Shown: in pieces, positions 45,730 to 59,403 of the stretch | Layout of the letters: each line of letters opens with the position of its first letter | Position numbering within the stretch: position 1 is the first letter of the stretch | DNA from: Agarivorans sp. Toyoura001 | GTDB lineage: Bacteria > Pseudomonadota > Gammaproteobacteria > Enterobacterales > Celerinatantimonadaceae | Direction: 5' to 3' | NCBI RefSeq assembly: GCF_005405585.1 | Contig: NZ_BJEQ01000010.1 | Location: forward strand, 93,192 to 157,191 | DNA: 64,000 nt | Made by a program: the position numbers and the translations under genes | Notes under the pieces: model-generated | What the model saw: only the letters and a program-made list of their open reading frames with translations | Databases searched by the model: none | Told to the model about the DNA's origin: nothing

Positions 45730-46425
45730 ATGACTCAGTTAAAACAGATTAAACTTATCGCTTTTGATTTAGATGGCACCTTAGTGGATAGCGCTCCAGA
45801 TTTGGCTTTAGCTATAAATGCTATGTTGGTGGATTTAGGGCGTAGTGAATTCTCAGAGCAAACTATTCGTCATTGGGTTGGCAATGGTGCTGAAGTGCTG
45901 ATTAAACGTGCCTTATCTGGTGCTTCTGTTATTGCTGAAGATGTAGATGAAGCTTTATACCTCAAAGCCAAACCGCTATTTAATCGCCACTATAGCGAAA
46001 GGCTCTGTGTAGCCAGTAAACTTTATCAGGGAGTAGGGGAAAGTCTTGCCGCGCTTGCGGAGCTAAATATTCCTATGGCCATTGTTACAAATAAGCCAGG
46101 TTTGTTTACCCAACCTTTATTAGAACAGCTAAATCTTGCACGCTACTTTGACGTAGTATTGTCGGGCGACAGCTTAGCACGTAAAAAGCCAGACCCACTG
46201 CCGTTACAGCATCTTGTAGAGCACTATCAATTGAATATCGACCAGCTTCTTATGGTGGGAGACTCAAAAAATGATATTCAAGCGGCAAAAGCGGCGGGTT
46301 GTGCCTCTCTGGGCTTGACCTACGGCTACAACTACGGTGAAGATATTGCACTAAGTGGCCCCGAATTTGTGGCAGACAGCCTTGAGACTTTAGTAGAGCT
46401 AATGAATGGCTCGGTAACGGCTTAA
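45730..46425 (+). CDS. gph: phosphoglycolate phosphatase
   Basis: HAD-superfamily phosphatase that removes 2-phosphoglycolate, for example from repair of oxidised DNA ends; 231 residues. Motif I FDLDGTLVDS with the nucleophilic Asp, IVTNKPG (motif II), KKPDPLPL (motif III) and MVGDSKNDI (motif IV) are all present. In the rpe-gph-trpS cluster. Confidence 0.95.
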   Translation: MTQLKQIKLIAFDLDGTLVDSAPDLALAINAMLVDLGRSEFSEQTIRHWVGNGAEVLIKRALSGASVIAEDVDEALYLKAKPLFNRHYSERLCVASKLYQGVGESLAALAELNIPMAIVTNKPGLFTQPLLEQLNLARYFDVVLSGDSLARKKPDPLPLQHLVEHYQLNIDQLLMVGDSKNDIQAAKAAGCASLGLTYGYNYGEDIALSGPEFVADSLETLVELMNGSVTA

Positions 46426-46455
46426 GCCCATCGTAATTGTTTGAATAGGAACATC

Positions 46456-47460
46456 ATGAGTAAACCCATAGTATTAAGTGGCATTCAGCCTTCAGGTTCG
46501 TTAACCATTGGTAATTATATTGGGGCAATAAACCAATGGATTGACATGCAAAACGACTACGACTGTCACTTCATGTTAGCCGACTTACACACTATTACTG
46601 TTCGCCAAGAGCCTACGCAGTTTAAGAACCAGGTATTAGATGGCTTAGCCATGTATATTGCTTGTGGCTTAGATCCAGACAAAAGCACCATATTTGTTCA
46701 GTCACAAGTACCAGAGCATGCTCAGCTAGCCTGGGCGCTTAACTGTTACACTCAAATGGGCGAACTGAATCGCATGACTCAGTTTAAAGATAAATCGAGT
46801 AAGTACGCCAGCAACACTAATGCCGGTTTGTATACCTACCCAGCGCTTATGGCGGCCGATATTCTATTGTATCAAGCCAATGCTGTTCCTGTTGGAGACG
46901 ACCAAAAGCAGCACCTTGAGTTAACCCGTGACATTGCTCATCGTTTCAATACGCTTTACGGTGACATTTTCACTGTGCCAGAACCATTCATCCCTAAGTT
47001 TGGTGCGCGAGTTATGTCGCTTCAAGAGCCAACTAAGAAGATGTCAAAGTCAGACGACAACCCTAAAGCATTCATCTTGCTAAACGATACACCAAAGCAA
47101 ATCGCTAAGAAGATTAAAGCATCGGTGACTGATTCAGATGAAGCCGCGCGTATCTATTTTGATCGTGATGAAAAGCCAGGTGTATCAAATCTTCTAACTT
47201 TGCAATCGGTCGCTACCGGAAAATCGATAGATGAGTTGGTGGCCAGCTATGAAGGCAAAATGTACGGTCACCTTAAAGTTGACACGGCAGACGCAGTGGT
47301 GGCGATGATAGAACCAATTCAGGCGCGTTATCAAGCACTACGCGACGACGAAGCAGCCCTACAAGCCATTATGGCGAAAGGTGCAGCCCGTGCTAGTGAG
47401 CAAGCCAGTAAAACCCTAGAAGCGGTTTACGATGTTTTAGGTTTCATTCGCTTAAAGTAG
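46456..47460 (+). CDS. trpS: tryptophanyl-tRNA synthetase
   Basis: Class I aminoacyl-tRNA synthetase, 334 residues. The HIGH-like box is [12 protein letters not shown] and the KMSKS box is [24 protein letters not shown] is the family signature. ATG 46456 has AGGA upstream; the ORF extends five codons further from a TTG. Last gene of the operon before a strong terminator. Confidence 0.98.
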   Translation: MSKPIVLSGIQPSGSLTIGNYIGAINQWIDMQNDYDCHFMLADLHTITVRQEPTQFKNQVLDGLAMYIACGLDPDKSTIFVQSQVPEHAQLAWALNCYTQMGELNRMTQFKDKSSKYASNTNAGLYTYPALMAADILLYQANAVPVGDDQKQHLELTRDIAHRFNTLYGDIFTVPEPFIPKFGARVMSLQEPTKKMSKSDDNPKAFILLNDTPKQIAKKIKASVTDSDEAARIYFDRDEKPGVSNLLTLQSVATGKSIDELVASYEGKMYGHLKVDTADAVVAMIEPIQARYQALRDDEAALQAIMAKGAARASEQASKTLEAVYDVLGFIRLK

Positions 47461-47479
47461 CAATTTGTTCTAAGTGTTA

Positions 47480-47506
47480 AAGCCCAGCCAAGCGCTGGGC
47501 TTTTTT
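47480..47506 (+). terminator. terminator after trpS
   Basis: Stem AGCCCAGC / GCTGGGCT with a T6 run, 19 bp after trpS. Confidence 0.92.
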
Positions 47507-47606
47507 ATACCCAATAGTTAACGCTAGTGACTTAGCTGCCTGCTTGCTAGTATTTGGCGTAATATCAACATATTGAATTAATCGGCCAATGCCGAGGAGC
47601 GAGTAG

Positions 47607-48515
47607 ATGGATCTAGAACGCATAACTCTGGTGTATTCGGCGGTTATCGCCTTGATACTTTCTCTATGGGGTATTGCAATGGGGGTGCACACCGAGTCTG
47701 GCGCTATTATGTTAGACGGGGTTTTTAATCTACTGTCTTCAGTGATGGCCTTTACTGGGATCCGCATTGCCTACCTCACCAGCCAGAATTACAACGAACG
47801 CTTTCCTATGGGGTACTTTGCCTTTGAGCCGCTAATGGTAATGGTGAAAGGGATCTCTATTCTGGTACTGGTTGCGTTCGCCTTGTCGGCAAATTTGCAA
47901 ACCATGTTAGCTGGTGGTCGCGAGCCGCAAATTGGCATGATGCTGATTTATGTGGTGCCCGCTGTGTCTGGTTGTTTATTGGCTTGGTGGCTATGTTTAC
48001 GTAGCAATAAGCTGCAGGCCTCTAACTTACTGCTGGCAGAGCAACAAGGTTGGCTAATAAACTCGGTGATCTCTGGTGCCATTGGCGTAGCATTAATCAT
48101 TGTATTGCTTATTCAAGACAGCAGCGTAGGGTGGATAGCCCGTTATGTAGACCAAATTCTAGTGATTGTATTTTCACTTATCTTCTTAAAAGACCCTTAC
48201 CTACTGGTTAAAAATGGCTTTAAAGAACTACTACTGAGCGCACCTGAACCCGAACATACCAAACCATTTACTCAAGCCTTAGAGCAGCAAACCATGTTAA
48301 ATGGTTTTGAGTTAGGAGAGATAGTAGTGATGAAAACCGGTCGTCGCTTTTGGGTCACCATAGAGGTAGTGTGCCGGAATCATCAACTTGCGCTAGACGA
48401 TATGGTTCAGCAGAGAAAGCAAATTCGTAGTTTGGCTAATCAGTATTACCAGAATAATTATACCGAAATTGTATTTGTTGAACCCTCAGAGCAAGGCGAA
48501 TTTTCTGCTGGATGA
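47607..48515 (+). CDS. cation diffusion facilitator family transporter
   Basis: Inner-membrane transporter of 302 residues with about six membrane segments. SGAIMLDGVFNLLSS carries the metal-site Asp of helix 2, and ARYVDQILVIVFS the Asp of helix 5, in place of the usual HxxxD/DxxxD; the first position is therefore atypical. A short cytoplasmic C-terminal domain follows. Probably exports a divalent metal, but the ion cannot be told. It stands alone between trpS and pabA. Confidence 0.8.
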   Translation: MDLERITLVYSAVIALILSLWGIAMGVHTESGAIMLDGVFNLLSSVMAFTGIRIAYLTSQNYNERFPMGYFAFEPLMVMVKGISILVLVAFALSANLQTMLAGGREPQIGMMLIYVVPAVSGCLLAWWLCLRSNKLQASNLLLAEQQGWLINSVISGAIGVALIIVLLIQDSSVGWIARYVDQILVIVFSLIFLKDPYLLVKNGFKELLLSAPEPEHTKPFTQALEQQTMLNGFELGEIVVMKTGRRFWVTIEVVCRNHQLALDDMVQQRKQIRSLANQYYQNNYTEIVFVEPSEQGEFSAG

Positions 48516-48603
48516 AAATTATTAAAGCAGCTCGAAATGTCGCTGCCTGCTAACTAAAAATCAGCTACTATAGCGCTTTTAACCTGCAGGCTATTCTGGT
48601 TAC

Positions 48604-49185
48604 ATGCTACTGATTATCGACAATTACGATTCATTTACCTACAACCTCTATCAGTACTTTTCGCAGCTGAATGTAGAGGTTGTGGTTCGTCGTAATGATG
48701 AGATTAGCATTGAACAAATTAAGCAGCTTGCGCCGTCTCATTTGCTTATTTCACCAGGTCCATGTTCACCCAATGAAGCAGGGATTTCTCTCGCGGTGAT
48801 TGCCGAGTTTGCCAACACGCTGCCTATTCTTGGGGTGTGTTTAGGACATCAGTGTATTGCACAGCACTTTGGCGGCAAGGTAGTGAGTGCGGCTCAAGCT
48901 ATGCATGGCAAGGTAAGGCCGGTATATCACCAGCAAGATTCGGTATTTAGTGGGCTCGCTAACCCAATGGCTGTTACTCGCTATCACTCCTTGGTGGTTC
49001 AGGCACACAGCTTACCGGAATGTTTAGAAGTGACCGCTTGGAGCCACGATGATAAAGGTGAAAAGCACGAAATTATGGGGCTTAAACATAAGCACTTACC
49101 GATTCATGCGGTACAGTTTCACCCTGAAAGCATTCTTACAAAGCAAGGTTTGCAGTTGCTAAGTAACTTTATTGGTTCTAATTAA
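48604..49185 (+). CDS. pabA: glutamine amidotransferase of aminodeoxychorismate/anthranilate synthase
   Basis: Component II (PabA/TrpG), 193 residues. It hydrolyses glutamine and passes ammonia to PabB or TrpE for folate or tryptophan synthesis. [11 protein letters not shown] start, GVCLGHQC with the catalytic Cys, and AVQFHPES with the catalytic His-x-Glu. PabA is preferred over TrpG because it lies beside argD/astC, as in other gammaproteobacteria, and there are no trp genes near; the two cannot be separated by sequence with certainty. Confidence 0.88.
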   Translation: MLLIIDNYDSFTYNLYQYFSQLNVEVVVRRNDEISIEQIKQLAPSHLLISPGPCSPNEAGISLAVIAEFANTLPILGVCLGHQCIAQHFGGKVVSAAQAMHGKVRPVYHQQDSVFSGLANPMAVTRYHSLVVQAHSLPECLEVTAWSHDDKGEKHEIMGLKHKHLPIHAVQFHPESILTKQGLQLLSNFIGSN

Positions 49186-49240
49186 TAGAATGAATGAGCT
49201 TTAAAATGATTTAATGTATTGATTATATAGAATGAATAAG
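49185..49240. repeat. direct repeats upstream of argD/astC
   Basis: ATAGAATGAATGAG (49185-49198) and ATAGAATGAATAAG (49227-49240) recur 42 bp apart, four helical turns. They lie about 240 bp upstream of the argD start. TGAAT is half of an ArgR box, so arginine control is possible but the match is weak. Confidence 0.3.
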
Positions 49241-49446
49241 TAATGCATATTTATGCTTTATGATTTTGGTGTGAGGGCATTGCAAGCAATATTCCCTACG
49301 CTATTATTAGAACTATGCACTGAATATGCTTAAAAATGGCCATATTTTGTATGGCTGAATGGCTGAATACTCAGACATCGCTCTCGATATTTGCCATAAT
49401 CGCCAAACTCTTTACATACTATTAACCTTTCTGGCCTTTGACATAA

Positions 49447-50691
<1,245 letters not shown>

Positions 50692-50699
50692 CGTTTTTG

Positions 50700-50725
50700 G
50701 GCTGGCCTTAGCAATAAGGCCAGCC
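50700..50725. other. 11-bp stem hairpin between argD and astA
   Basis: GGCTGGCCTTA / TAAGGCCAGCC with loop GCAA is a perfect hairpin, 8 bp after argD. There is no direct T run on either side, so it may stabilise the upstream mRNA or attenuate rather than terminate. Confidence 0.6.
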
Positions 50726-50806
50726 AAGTTATACTTTTTAACTATCAAGAGTAGTGGCTAATATTTAGCTACGGTTCTGTGCTATTCAAAAAAGGGAGAT
50801 GTAGCC

Positions 50807-53348
<2,542 letters not shown>

Positions 53349-53358
53349 GGAGTGAGTT

Positions 53359-54153
53359 ATGACTGTAGATTTGTTTTTTGAGCGCTTGTGGGAGCAATAC
53401 TTGGCGGTTACACCTAGTGCTGACTCTATTCATCAGCTACTCGGTAAAGGTGCTGAGGTAGTGAATGATCACATTGCAGTGCGTACCTTTAATTTACCTA
53501 ATACCGGTGTTGATGCCTTTGCTAAGCATTTAATCGCTATGGGTTATCGAAAGGGTGGGGAATATCATTTTGCCAATAAACACTTGGATGCAGCACATTT
53601 TGAACACGATGACCCCACTGTTCCAAAGGTATTTATTAGTGAGCTGCAGGTAGAAAGTTTGTCGCCAGAGTCTGAAGCGATTGTTCAAGGCTTGGCTGCA
53701 CAGGTAAATAACGACTTATACCAGCGACCAGAGGTATTTTTTTCCGGGCGACCTTGGCAGCTTAGTTATGCCGAATACCAAACACTGCTTAACGAAAGTG
53801 AATATGCGGCTTGGTTAGCGGCCTATGGTTATCGAGCCAATCATTTTACTATTTCGGTGAATCAACTCGCGGGTATGGATGATTTACAGCAAGTGAATCA
53901 GCAATTAAAAGAGGCTGGCTTTAGCTTAAATACTGCAGGGGGAGAGATAAAAGGGTCGCCAGAGGTGTTGCTAGAGCAGTCTGCCACCTTGGCCGATCAA
54001 GCTGAAGTGGTATTTAGCGACAGTAAGCACAGTATTCCTAGCTGCTTTTACGAGTTTGCCTTGCGTTACCCTAAGCCTAACGGAGAGCTTTACTCGGGCT
54101 TTGTCGAAGCCTCAGCTGATAAAATATTTAGCAGTACCGATAGCGCACAGTAA
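53359..54153 (+). CDS. DUF1338 family protein (2-oxoadipate dioxygenase/decarboxylase-like)
   Basis: 264 residues of the DUF1338 family, related to HglS, which converts 2-oxoadipate to 2-hydroxyglutarate in Pseudomonas putida D-lysine breakdown. The vicinal-oxygen-chelate metal ligands are visible: His in NDHIAVRTF, His in RANHFTISV and Glu in CFYEFALR. It is 10 bp after astD. It is shorter than HglS, so its substrate may differ. Its place in the ast operon suggests a role in amino-acid catabolism; that is inference. Confidence 0.8.
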   Translation: MTVDLFFERLWEQYLAVTPSADSIHQLLGKGAEVVNDHIAVRTFNLPNTGVDAFAKHLIAMGYRKGGEYHFANKHLDAAHFEHDDPTVPKVFISELQVESLSPESEAIVQGLAAQVNNDLYQRPEVFFSGRPWQLSYAEYQTLLNESEYAAWLAAYGYRANHFTISVNQLAGMDDLQQVNQQLKEAGFSLNTAGGEIKGSPEVLLEQSATLADQAEVVFSDSKHSIPSCFYEFALRYPKPNGELYSGFVEASADKIFSSTDSAQ

Positions 54154-54157
54154 AAAC

Positions 54158-54187
54158 AAAAAAAGCCGCATTTAGCGGCTTTTTTAT
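54158..54187. terminator. bidirectional terminator between astD operon and crp
   Basis: A-rich run, stem AGCCGC / GCGGCT with loop ATTTA, then a T7 run. It lies between convergent genes and serves both. Confidence 0.88.
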
Positions 54188-54202
54188 TAGCGTGTTAGCT
54201 TA

Positions 54203-54841
54203 CTAGCGCGTGCCGTAAACCACTATAGTTTTACCGTGTGCGGTAATTAACTCTTGCTCTTCTAACATCTTAAGAATACGACCTACCGTTTCGCGTGAAC
54301 AACCAACAATTTGGCCGATCTCTTGGCGGGTAATCTTAATTTGCATGCCGTCTGGATGCGTCATCGCGTCAGGCTGCTTAGCTAGGTTTAATAAGGTCTG
54401 TGCAATTCGACCAGTAACGTCCAAGAATGCTAAGTCACCTACTTTTTGGCTGGTGATTTGCAAACGGTTCGCCATTTGGCCTGAAAGGCGCATTAAGATC
54501 TCAGGGTTAACTTGGATTAGCTGACGGAATTTCTTGTAAGAAATCTCCGCTACCTCACAAGGACTTTTAGCCCGGATCCAAGCAGTACGAATTGGATTTT
54601 CAGTGTCTTCGAAAAGACCCAATTCACCCATGAAGTCACCTTGATTCAAGTAAGACAAGATCATTTCCTTGCCTTCTTCATCTTTAATCAATACTGCGAC
54701 TGAACCTTTTACAATGTAGTAAAGCGTTTCAGCTTTTTCGCCAGCATGAATCAAAGTACTTTTTGATGGGTACTTATGAATGTGACAGTGAGAAAGAAAC
54801 CACTCCATCACCGGATCAGCTTGAGGTTTGCCAATTACCAT
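54203..54841 (-). CDS. crp: cAMP receptor protein Crp
   Basis: Global regulator of carbon use, 212 residues. N-terminal cyclic-nucleotide domain with [20 protein letters not shown], including the cAMP-contacting Glu, Arg and Thr. C-terminal [22 protein letters not shown] contains the DNA-contacting Arg-Glu-Arg set. Very close to E. coli Crp (210). Divergent from yhfA, as in E. coli. Confidence 0.98.
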   Translation of the reverse strand: MVIGKPQADPVMEWFLSHCHIHKYPSKSTLIHAGEKAETLYYIVKGSVAVLIKDEEGKEMILSYLNQGDFMGELGLFEDTENPIRTAWIRAKSPCEVAEISYKKFRQLIQVNPEILMRLSGQMANRLQITSQKVGDLAFLDVTGRIAQTLLNLAKQPDAMTHPDGMQIKITRQEIGQIVGCSRETVGRILKMLEEQELITAHGKTIVVYGTR

Positions 54842-55052
54842 ATTAAAGAAATCCTCTGTCTTTATAATTATTTGCTAGCTTTATAACTAACAAATTGTAT
54901 TTATTGTTGTAGTCGTCCATTCCGCCTCTAGCATAAAAGGCTTCGGGCTTTGCTGCAAGGCATTTATACGCCTTTAGTATGAGGCAAACACTAGCCTTGA
55001 ACCTTGACCTAGATTAAGCTGGCTGACGAAATATTCCCTAGGAGAATCTAAC

Positions 55053-55457
55053 ATGAAAGCGACCGTTACGTGGTCTAAAGAACTACAATTTATTGGAGAA
55101 AGTAGCTCAGGTCACCAAATTTTGATGGACGGTGACAATGCACAGGCTGCTGCAAGCCCAATGGAGTACGTATTAATGGCCGCTGGTGGCTGTAGTTCAG
55201 TAGATATTATCTCAATTTTGGGCAAAGCGAGACAGCAAGTCACTGATTGTAAAGTTAATCTAGATTCTGAGCGGGCTGAGGGAACCCCCCGAGTATTTAC
55301 CAAGATTCACTTAGAGTTTGTGGTAAAAGGGCATGATTTAAGTGAAAAACACGTAGCGCGCGCTGTGCAACTAAGCATGGAAAAGTACTGTTCAGTGTCA
55401 TTAATGTTGAGTAAAAGCTGTGATATAAGCCACAGCTATCGTATTGAAAGCGCTTAA
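55053..55457 (+). CDS. yhfA: OsmC family protein YhfA
   Basis: 134 residues of the OsmC/Ohr fold. YVLMAAGGCSSVDIISIL carries the first Cys; the second is in VQLSMEKYCSVSLML. The two Cys suggest peroxidase-like activity, though YhfA itself is not well characterised. Divergent from crp and convergent with prkB, the same crp-yhfA-prkB neighbourhood known from E. coli. Confidence 0.9.
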   Translation: MKATVTWSKELQFIGESSSGHQILMDGDNAQAAASPMEYVLMAAGGCSSVDIISILGKARQQVTDCKVNLDSERAEGTPRVFTKIHLEFVVKGHDLSEKHVARAVQLSMEKYCSVSLMLSKSCDISHSYRIESA

Positions 55458-55458
55458 C

Positions 55459-56328
55459 TTAGCGAATTTTTCCTGTCTCTAATAGTTGTTGAATCATTGG
55501 TGACAGGATCAGCTCCATGGCAAAACCCATTTTACCGCCTGGTACCACAATGGTGTTTTGCCGAGACATATAAGCGCCATCAATCATTTGCAGCAAGAAC
55601 GGAAAGTCGACGTTTTTCAGCCCTCTAAAGCGAATGACCAACATGCTTTCGTCTAATGTCGGAATGCTTTTCGCGCTGAAGGGGTTAGAGGTGTCAACTG
55701 TAGGCACACGTTGAAAGTTGATATGTGTGCGCGAAAACTGCGGGGTAATGTAATTAATGTAGTCGTCCATTGAACGTACTATTGATTCTTGCACTGCTTC
55801 ACGTGAATGGCCCCGTTCAGTGGTATCGCGTACTAGTTTTTGAATCCACTCTAAGTTAACAATGGGGACCATGCCGATAAGTAGGTCGACTTTAGAGGCG
55901 ACATTTTTTTCGTCATAAACCACACCGCCATGCAAACCTTCATAAAATAATACGTCGGTTTCTTCAGGTAAGTCTTGCCAAGGAGTAAAAGTACCCGGCA
56001 TTTGGTTATATGGTACTGCTTCGTCAAAAGTATGCAGGTAGCGGCGGTATTGACCGGTGCCATTCTCACCATATTGTTTGAAGAATTCGTACAATAAATT
56101 GAAGTCGTTGGCTTCGGGGCCAAAATAGCTAATGTGTTTGCCGTGTTCGCGCGCTTTGCGGATCGCTACGTCCATTTCTGGGCGAGTGTAGCGATGGAAA
56201 CTGTCACCCTCTATAAACGCCGCGTTTAGTTTGTGCTGTCTAAACAGGTGGGCGAATACTTCGCTGGTGGTGGATGTTCCTGCGCCTGAAGAACCGGTAA
56301 CGGCAATAACGGGATGCTTAGCTGACAT
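55459..56328 (-). CDS. prkB: phosphoribulokinase family protein PrkB
   Basis: 289 residues. Walker A GSSGAGTSTT (a Ser/Thr-rich P-loop) and VLFYEGLHGGVVYDE are typical of the bacterial phosphoribulokinase-like protein YhfP/PrkB. No RuBisCO is present here, so the in vivo substrate is uncertain; the family is widespread in non-autotrophs. It is convergent with yhfA (1 bp gap) and downstream of yheT-yheU on the same strand. Confidence 0.93.
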   Translation of the reverse strand: MSAKHPVIAVTGSSGAGTSTTSEVFAHLFRQHKLNAAFIEGDSFHRYTRPEMDVAIRKAREHGKHISYFGPEANDFNLLYEFFKQYGENGTGQYRRYLHTFDEAVPYNQMPGTFTPWQDLPEETDVLFYEGLHGGVVYDEKNVASKVDLLIGMVPIVNLEWIQKLVRDTTERGHSREAVQESIVRSMDDYINYITPQFSRTHINFQRVPTVDTSNPFSAKSIPTLDESMLVIRFRGLKNVDFPFLLQMIDGAYMSRQNTIVVPGGKMGFAMELILSPMIQQLLETGKIR

Positions 56329-56365
56329 AGTGGCCTTATCTGTTGGTGATGATTATAAACATGGT

Positions 56366-56614
56366 TTACCCATCATCCTGCTGCCCTTCCATGGCAGAGG
56401 CATCAAACTGCTCTTTGGCAATTAAGTTTACTGTTTCGTGAAGCTCTGAGTATACGATTAAAACCGAACCATTAATAACTTGTTGTTTAATTTGTTCAAG
56501 TTTCTCGCTTAAGCTCAGCTCTTGCTCGCCGTAGTCAGTCCCTTCGCGTAATACATAACTCTCTAATAATGCATCGAAGGTATTAGGATCTAGTTGCTGC
56601 CAAGGAATAATCAT
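56366..56614 (-). CDS. yheU: UPF0270 protein YheU
   Basis: 82 residues with the family start [29 protein letters not shown]. Small, acidic, cytoplasmic, function unknown. Start overlaps the yheT stop by 4 bp, so the two are translationally coupled. E. coli has the same yheT-yheU-prkB order. Confidence 0.92.
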   Translation of the reverse strand: MIIPWQQLDPNTFDALLESYVLREGTDYGEQELSLSEKLEQIKQQVINGSVLIVYSELHETVNLIAKEQFDASAMEGQQDDG

Positions 56615-57609
56615 TTATCTGTTTGCTCTAATTGCTGCTTAAACCAATGCGGAATACTCGATTCCAACCAAAATTTGGGGCGCAGCAGGCTACCACCAAC
56701 AAAACCTACGTGTCCACCTGTGTCACTTAAACGATACTCCACTGCCTTGCTTAGCTGACTGGTATTAGGAATCACTCGTTGATCCATAAATGGGTCATCG
56801 GCAGCGTGAATTAACAAGGTAGGGTGTTGAATGTCTTTTAATAACGGTAGGCCGCTACAACGCTGATAGTAATCTGCTGCGCCTTTAAAGCCATGGGCCT
56901 TAGCTGTGTAATGTTCATCAAACTCCACAAAGTTGCGCCATTGTTGAACTTGTTGAGGTTTTAAGGGGGCTTGATGAGTTTGGGCGATTTTTTTTACCAG
57001 ATTGTCTTTCATGCGAGACAGCAAGTGATGCTGGTAAATTTTGGAAAAACCTTGCTGCAAGCGTTCTGAACACGCGGCTAAATGCAGTGGTGGAGAAACA
57101 ATAACCGCCGCTTTAACAGGGGAGCTAGGTGTTTTTGCTAAGTAGTTAACGAGCATATTGCCCCCTAGCGAATAACCTAAAGCTAATAAAGGCGCATTAG
57201 GAAACTGCTGCTGCAAATGCGCAATGCATGCGGTGGCATCGCCTATTTCGCCACTGTGATATCCCCGCCATAGTTTATTGGCTTTACCGCTGCAGCCACG
57301 AAAGTGCATCACAACCGCGCGCCAGCCTTGTTGTTGGCAAGCTTGCAGAATACCCTTGGCATAAGGAGAATTTACACTGCCTTCTAAACCATGAAATACC
57401 ACTACAATAGGTTGTTCAGGAGTTGCAGCTTGAGCGCTATCTATCCAGGCTAAATCTACAAAGTCGCCGTCGCTTAGCTCGAGCTTTTGCCAATCGAGTG
57501 AGATTTTTTTTCGCCTCAATAAAAAGGTGGGCAGTAGCGTTTGTAGATGATTGTTGCTGGCCCACCATGGCGCTTTAAATTGACTTGGGTTAATGCTTTT
57601 TCTCCACAA
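56611..57609 (-). CDS. yheT: alpha/beta hydrolase YheT
   Basis: 332 residues of the YheT/ABHD hydrolase family, possibly an esterase. [39 protein letters not shown] with the catalytic Ser, HAADDPFMD and GGHVGFVGG with the catalytic His. The start is probably TTG at 57609: there is an in-frame stop a few codons upstream and no ATG until well inside the domain. No ribosome-binding site is evident, so expression may be weak or the start uncertain by a few codons. Confidence 0.92.
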   Translation of the reverse strand: MWRKSINPSQFKAPWWASNNHLQTLLPTFLLRRKKISLDWQKLELSDGDFVDLAWIDSAQAATPEQPIVVVFHGLEGSVNSPYAKGILQACQQQGWRAVVMHFRGCSGKANKLWRGYHSGEIGDATACIAHLQQQFPNAPLLALGYSLGGNMLVNYLAKTPSSPVKAAVIVSPPLHLAACSERLQQGFSKIYQHHLLSRMKDNLVKKIAQTHQAPLKPQQVQQWRNFVEFDEHYTAKAHGFKGAADYYQRCSGLPLLKDIQHPTLLIHAADDPFMDQRVIPNTSQLSKAVEYRLSDTGGHVGFVGGSLLRPKFWLESSIPHWFKQQLEQTDK

Positions 57610-57733
57610 TATAGCTAGCTACAAACTATGTGCTTAGTCATAAAATTGTTCAAGCTTTGTCATTTTTATTTACAAGTTACCGTTGGTAACATAATCTAGG
57701 TTTACGTAAGACAAACTATTATTGGTGGCGTCC

Positions 57734-59125
57734 ATGAATCAGCAGCAACTCAATCAAGATTTATCTCGTATGCAAGCAGCGTTTAAACAACAAACGTATC
57801 CAACGTTGCAGCAGCGCAAATACCATTTAGACCAGCTGCTGGTACTTATATTGGAAAACCAAAGTGCCATTATAAACGCTATTAGCGAGGATTTTGGCCA
57901 TCGAAGCTCTCACGAAACTCAGCTGATTGAAATATTCCCTTCTATTGAAGGGATCCGTTATGCACTTAAGCACTTAAAAAAATGGCTTAAGCCGCAACGG
58001 CGTGGCGTTAGTATTTGGCATTTTGGGGCTAGTAATAGCGTAGTTGCGCAGCCGCTAGGGGTTATTGGGGTTATCGTGCCCTGGAATTATCCTTTGTACC
58101 TAGCCATTGGTCCCTTAACCGATGCATTGGCGGCGGGCAATAAAGCAATGATTAAAATGTCAGAGCTAAGCCCGCACCTTACTAAGCTGCTGATAGATCT
58201 AATGCCTCAATATCTAGCTGATGACGTAGTGAGTATTTACGCTGATGATGGCGACTTAGGCTCGTTGTTTTCAGGATTGGCCTTTGACCACCTAGTCTTT
58301 ACCGGTTCTACCAATACTGGCCGTAAAGTGATGCAGGCCGCTGCTGCGAACCTTACCCCAGTAACGCTAGAGTTAGGTGGTAAGTCTCCGGTGATTATTG
58401 CTAAGGATTACCCAATAAAGTTAGCGGCTGAACGCATTATGATGGGTAAACTATTTAACGCAGGGCAAACCTGTGTGGCTCCCGATTACATATTGCTGCC
58501 TAAATCTCAGCGCCAAGCCTTTATCGATGCCTGCTTGGCTTACTGCAAAAAGCACTATAGAGATTTATCTGATGAATCTATTTCAAGTATTATCTCCAGT
58601 GATTTTCTGGCCCGCTTACACGAAATACTTGAAGATGCAGAGCAACAGGGAGCCAATACTACTCCGCTTATTTCAGGCGAAAGTAGTGGCAAAATAGCAC
58701 CCACTTTAATCTTTGATGCTCCAGCTACCACCACCTTGATGCAGCAAGAGATATTTGGGCCATTATTACCTGTGGTTGAATACGAAGAATTTGCAGAGGC
58801 AATTGCTTATGTTAATCAGCATGAACACCCTTTAGCGCTGTATGTATTTAGTAAGCAACAGCAGCTACAACAGCAAGTGATACAACAAACTCAAGCGGGT
58901 GGGGTATGTATTAACGAGGTATTGCTGCATGTAGCGCAGCATGAATTGCCATTTGGTGGAGTAGGGGCAAGTGGTATGGGCCATTATCACGGCTATGATG
59001 GATTTGTGCAGTTCTCAAAAATGCTGCCTATTTTCAAGCAAGGGCAGTTTGCGGCGATTAGCCTAATGCAGCCACCTTATAACAAGTTTACTGATCTCTT
59101 GATCAAACTGATGACGCGTGGATAA
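57734..59125 (+). CDS. coniferyl-aldehyde-dehydrogenase-type aldehyde dehydrogenase
   Basis: 463 residues, short class 3-type aldehyde dehydrogenase. GVIVPWNYPLYLAIGP, FTGSTNTGRKVMQAA, LELGGKSP with the general-base Glu, and NAGQTCVAPDY with the catalytic Cys. The lack of the large N-terminal extension and the C-terminal LLIKLMTRG tail fit coniferyl/fatty aldehyde dehydrogenases (CalB-like). ATG 57734 has GGTGG upstream; the ORF extends four codons from a TTG. Substrate unknown. Divergent from yheT. Confidence 0.87.
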   Translation: MNQQQLNQDLSRMQAAFKQQTYPTLQQRKYHLDQLLVLILENQSAIINAISEDFGHRSSHETQLIEIFPSIEGIRYALKHLKKWLKPQRRGVSIWHFGASNSVVAQPLGVIGVIVPWNYPLYLAIGPLTDALAAGNKAMIKMSELSPHLTKLLIDLMPQYLADDVVSIYADDGDLGSLFSGLAFDHLVFTGSTNTGRKVMQAAAANLTPVTLELGGKSPVIIAKDYPIKLAAERIMMGKLFNAGQTCVAPDYILLPKSQRQAFIDACLAYCKKHYRDLSDESISSIISSDFLARLHEILEDAEQQGANTTPLISGESSGKIAPTLIFDAPATTTLMQQEIFGPLLPVVEYEEFAEAIAYVNQHEHPLALYVFSKQQQLQQQVIQQTQAGGVCINEVLLHVAQHELPFGGVGASGMGHYHGYDGFVQFSKMLPIFKQGQFAAISLMQPPYNKFTDLLIKLMTRG

Positions 59126-59157
59126 TTAGCGTAATTGAAACCAGTTGAGTCGCCATT

Positions 59158-59397
59158 GTGAGCTGTCAGTTTTGCCAAAAAGCGTGGTTTGTAGAAAAGT
59201 TAGGACGTTGCCAGCAATGTATGTTGCTGGCGAATCTTGGTTGGCTGGTTATGTTGCTTTTAAGTGTAATGTATAGCGGTAAGGTCGCGGTTTATCAGCT
59301 GAGCTTATGGTTAGCTTTTGCAGCCTTTGCTTTGCTAAGTTTGGCTCATTGGCTGATGTTTTGTTATTACCGCTGGTTTACCTCAGAGCCACCTTAG
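59158..59397 (+). CDS. DUF3624 small zinc-finger-like membrane protein
   Basis: 79 residues, GTG start. N-terminal paired Cys motifs CQFCQKAW and GRCQQC, then two membrane helices (about 25-44 and 48-70). This is the DUF3624 pattern, function unknown. It follows the aldehyde dehydrogenase and converges on miaA. Confidence 0.72.
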   Translation: MSCQFCQKAWFVEKLGRCQQCMLLANLGWLVMLLLSVMYSGKVAVYQLSLWLAFAAFALLSLAHWLMFCYYRWFTSEPP

Positions 59398-59403
59398 AAT
59401 TAA

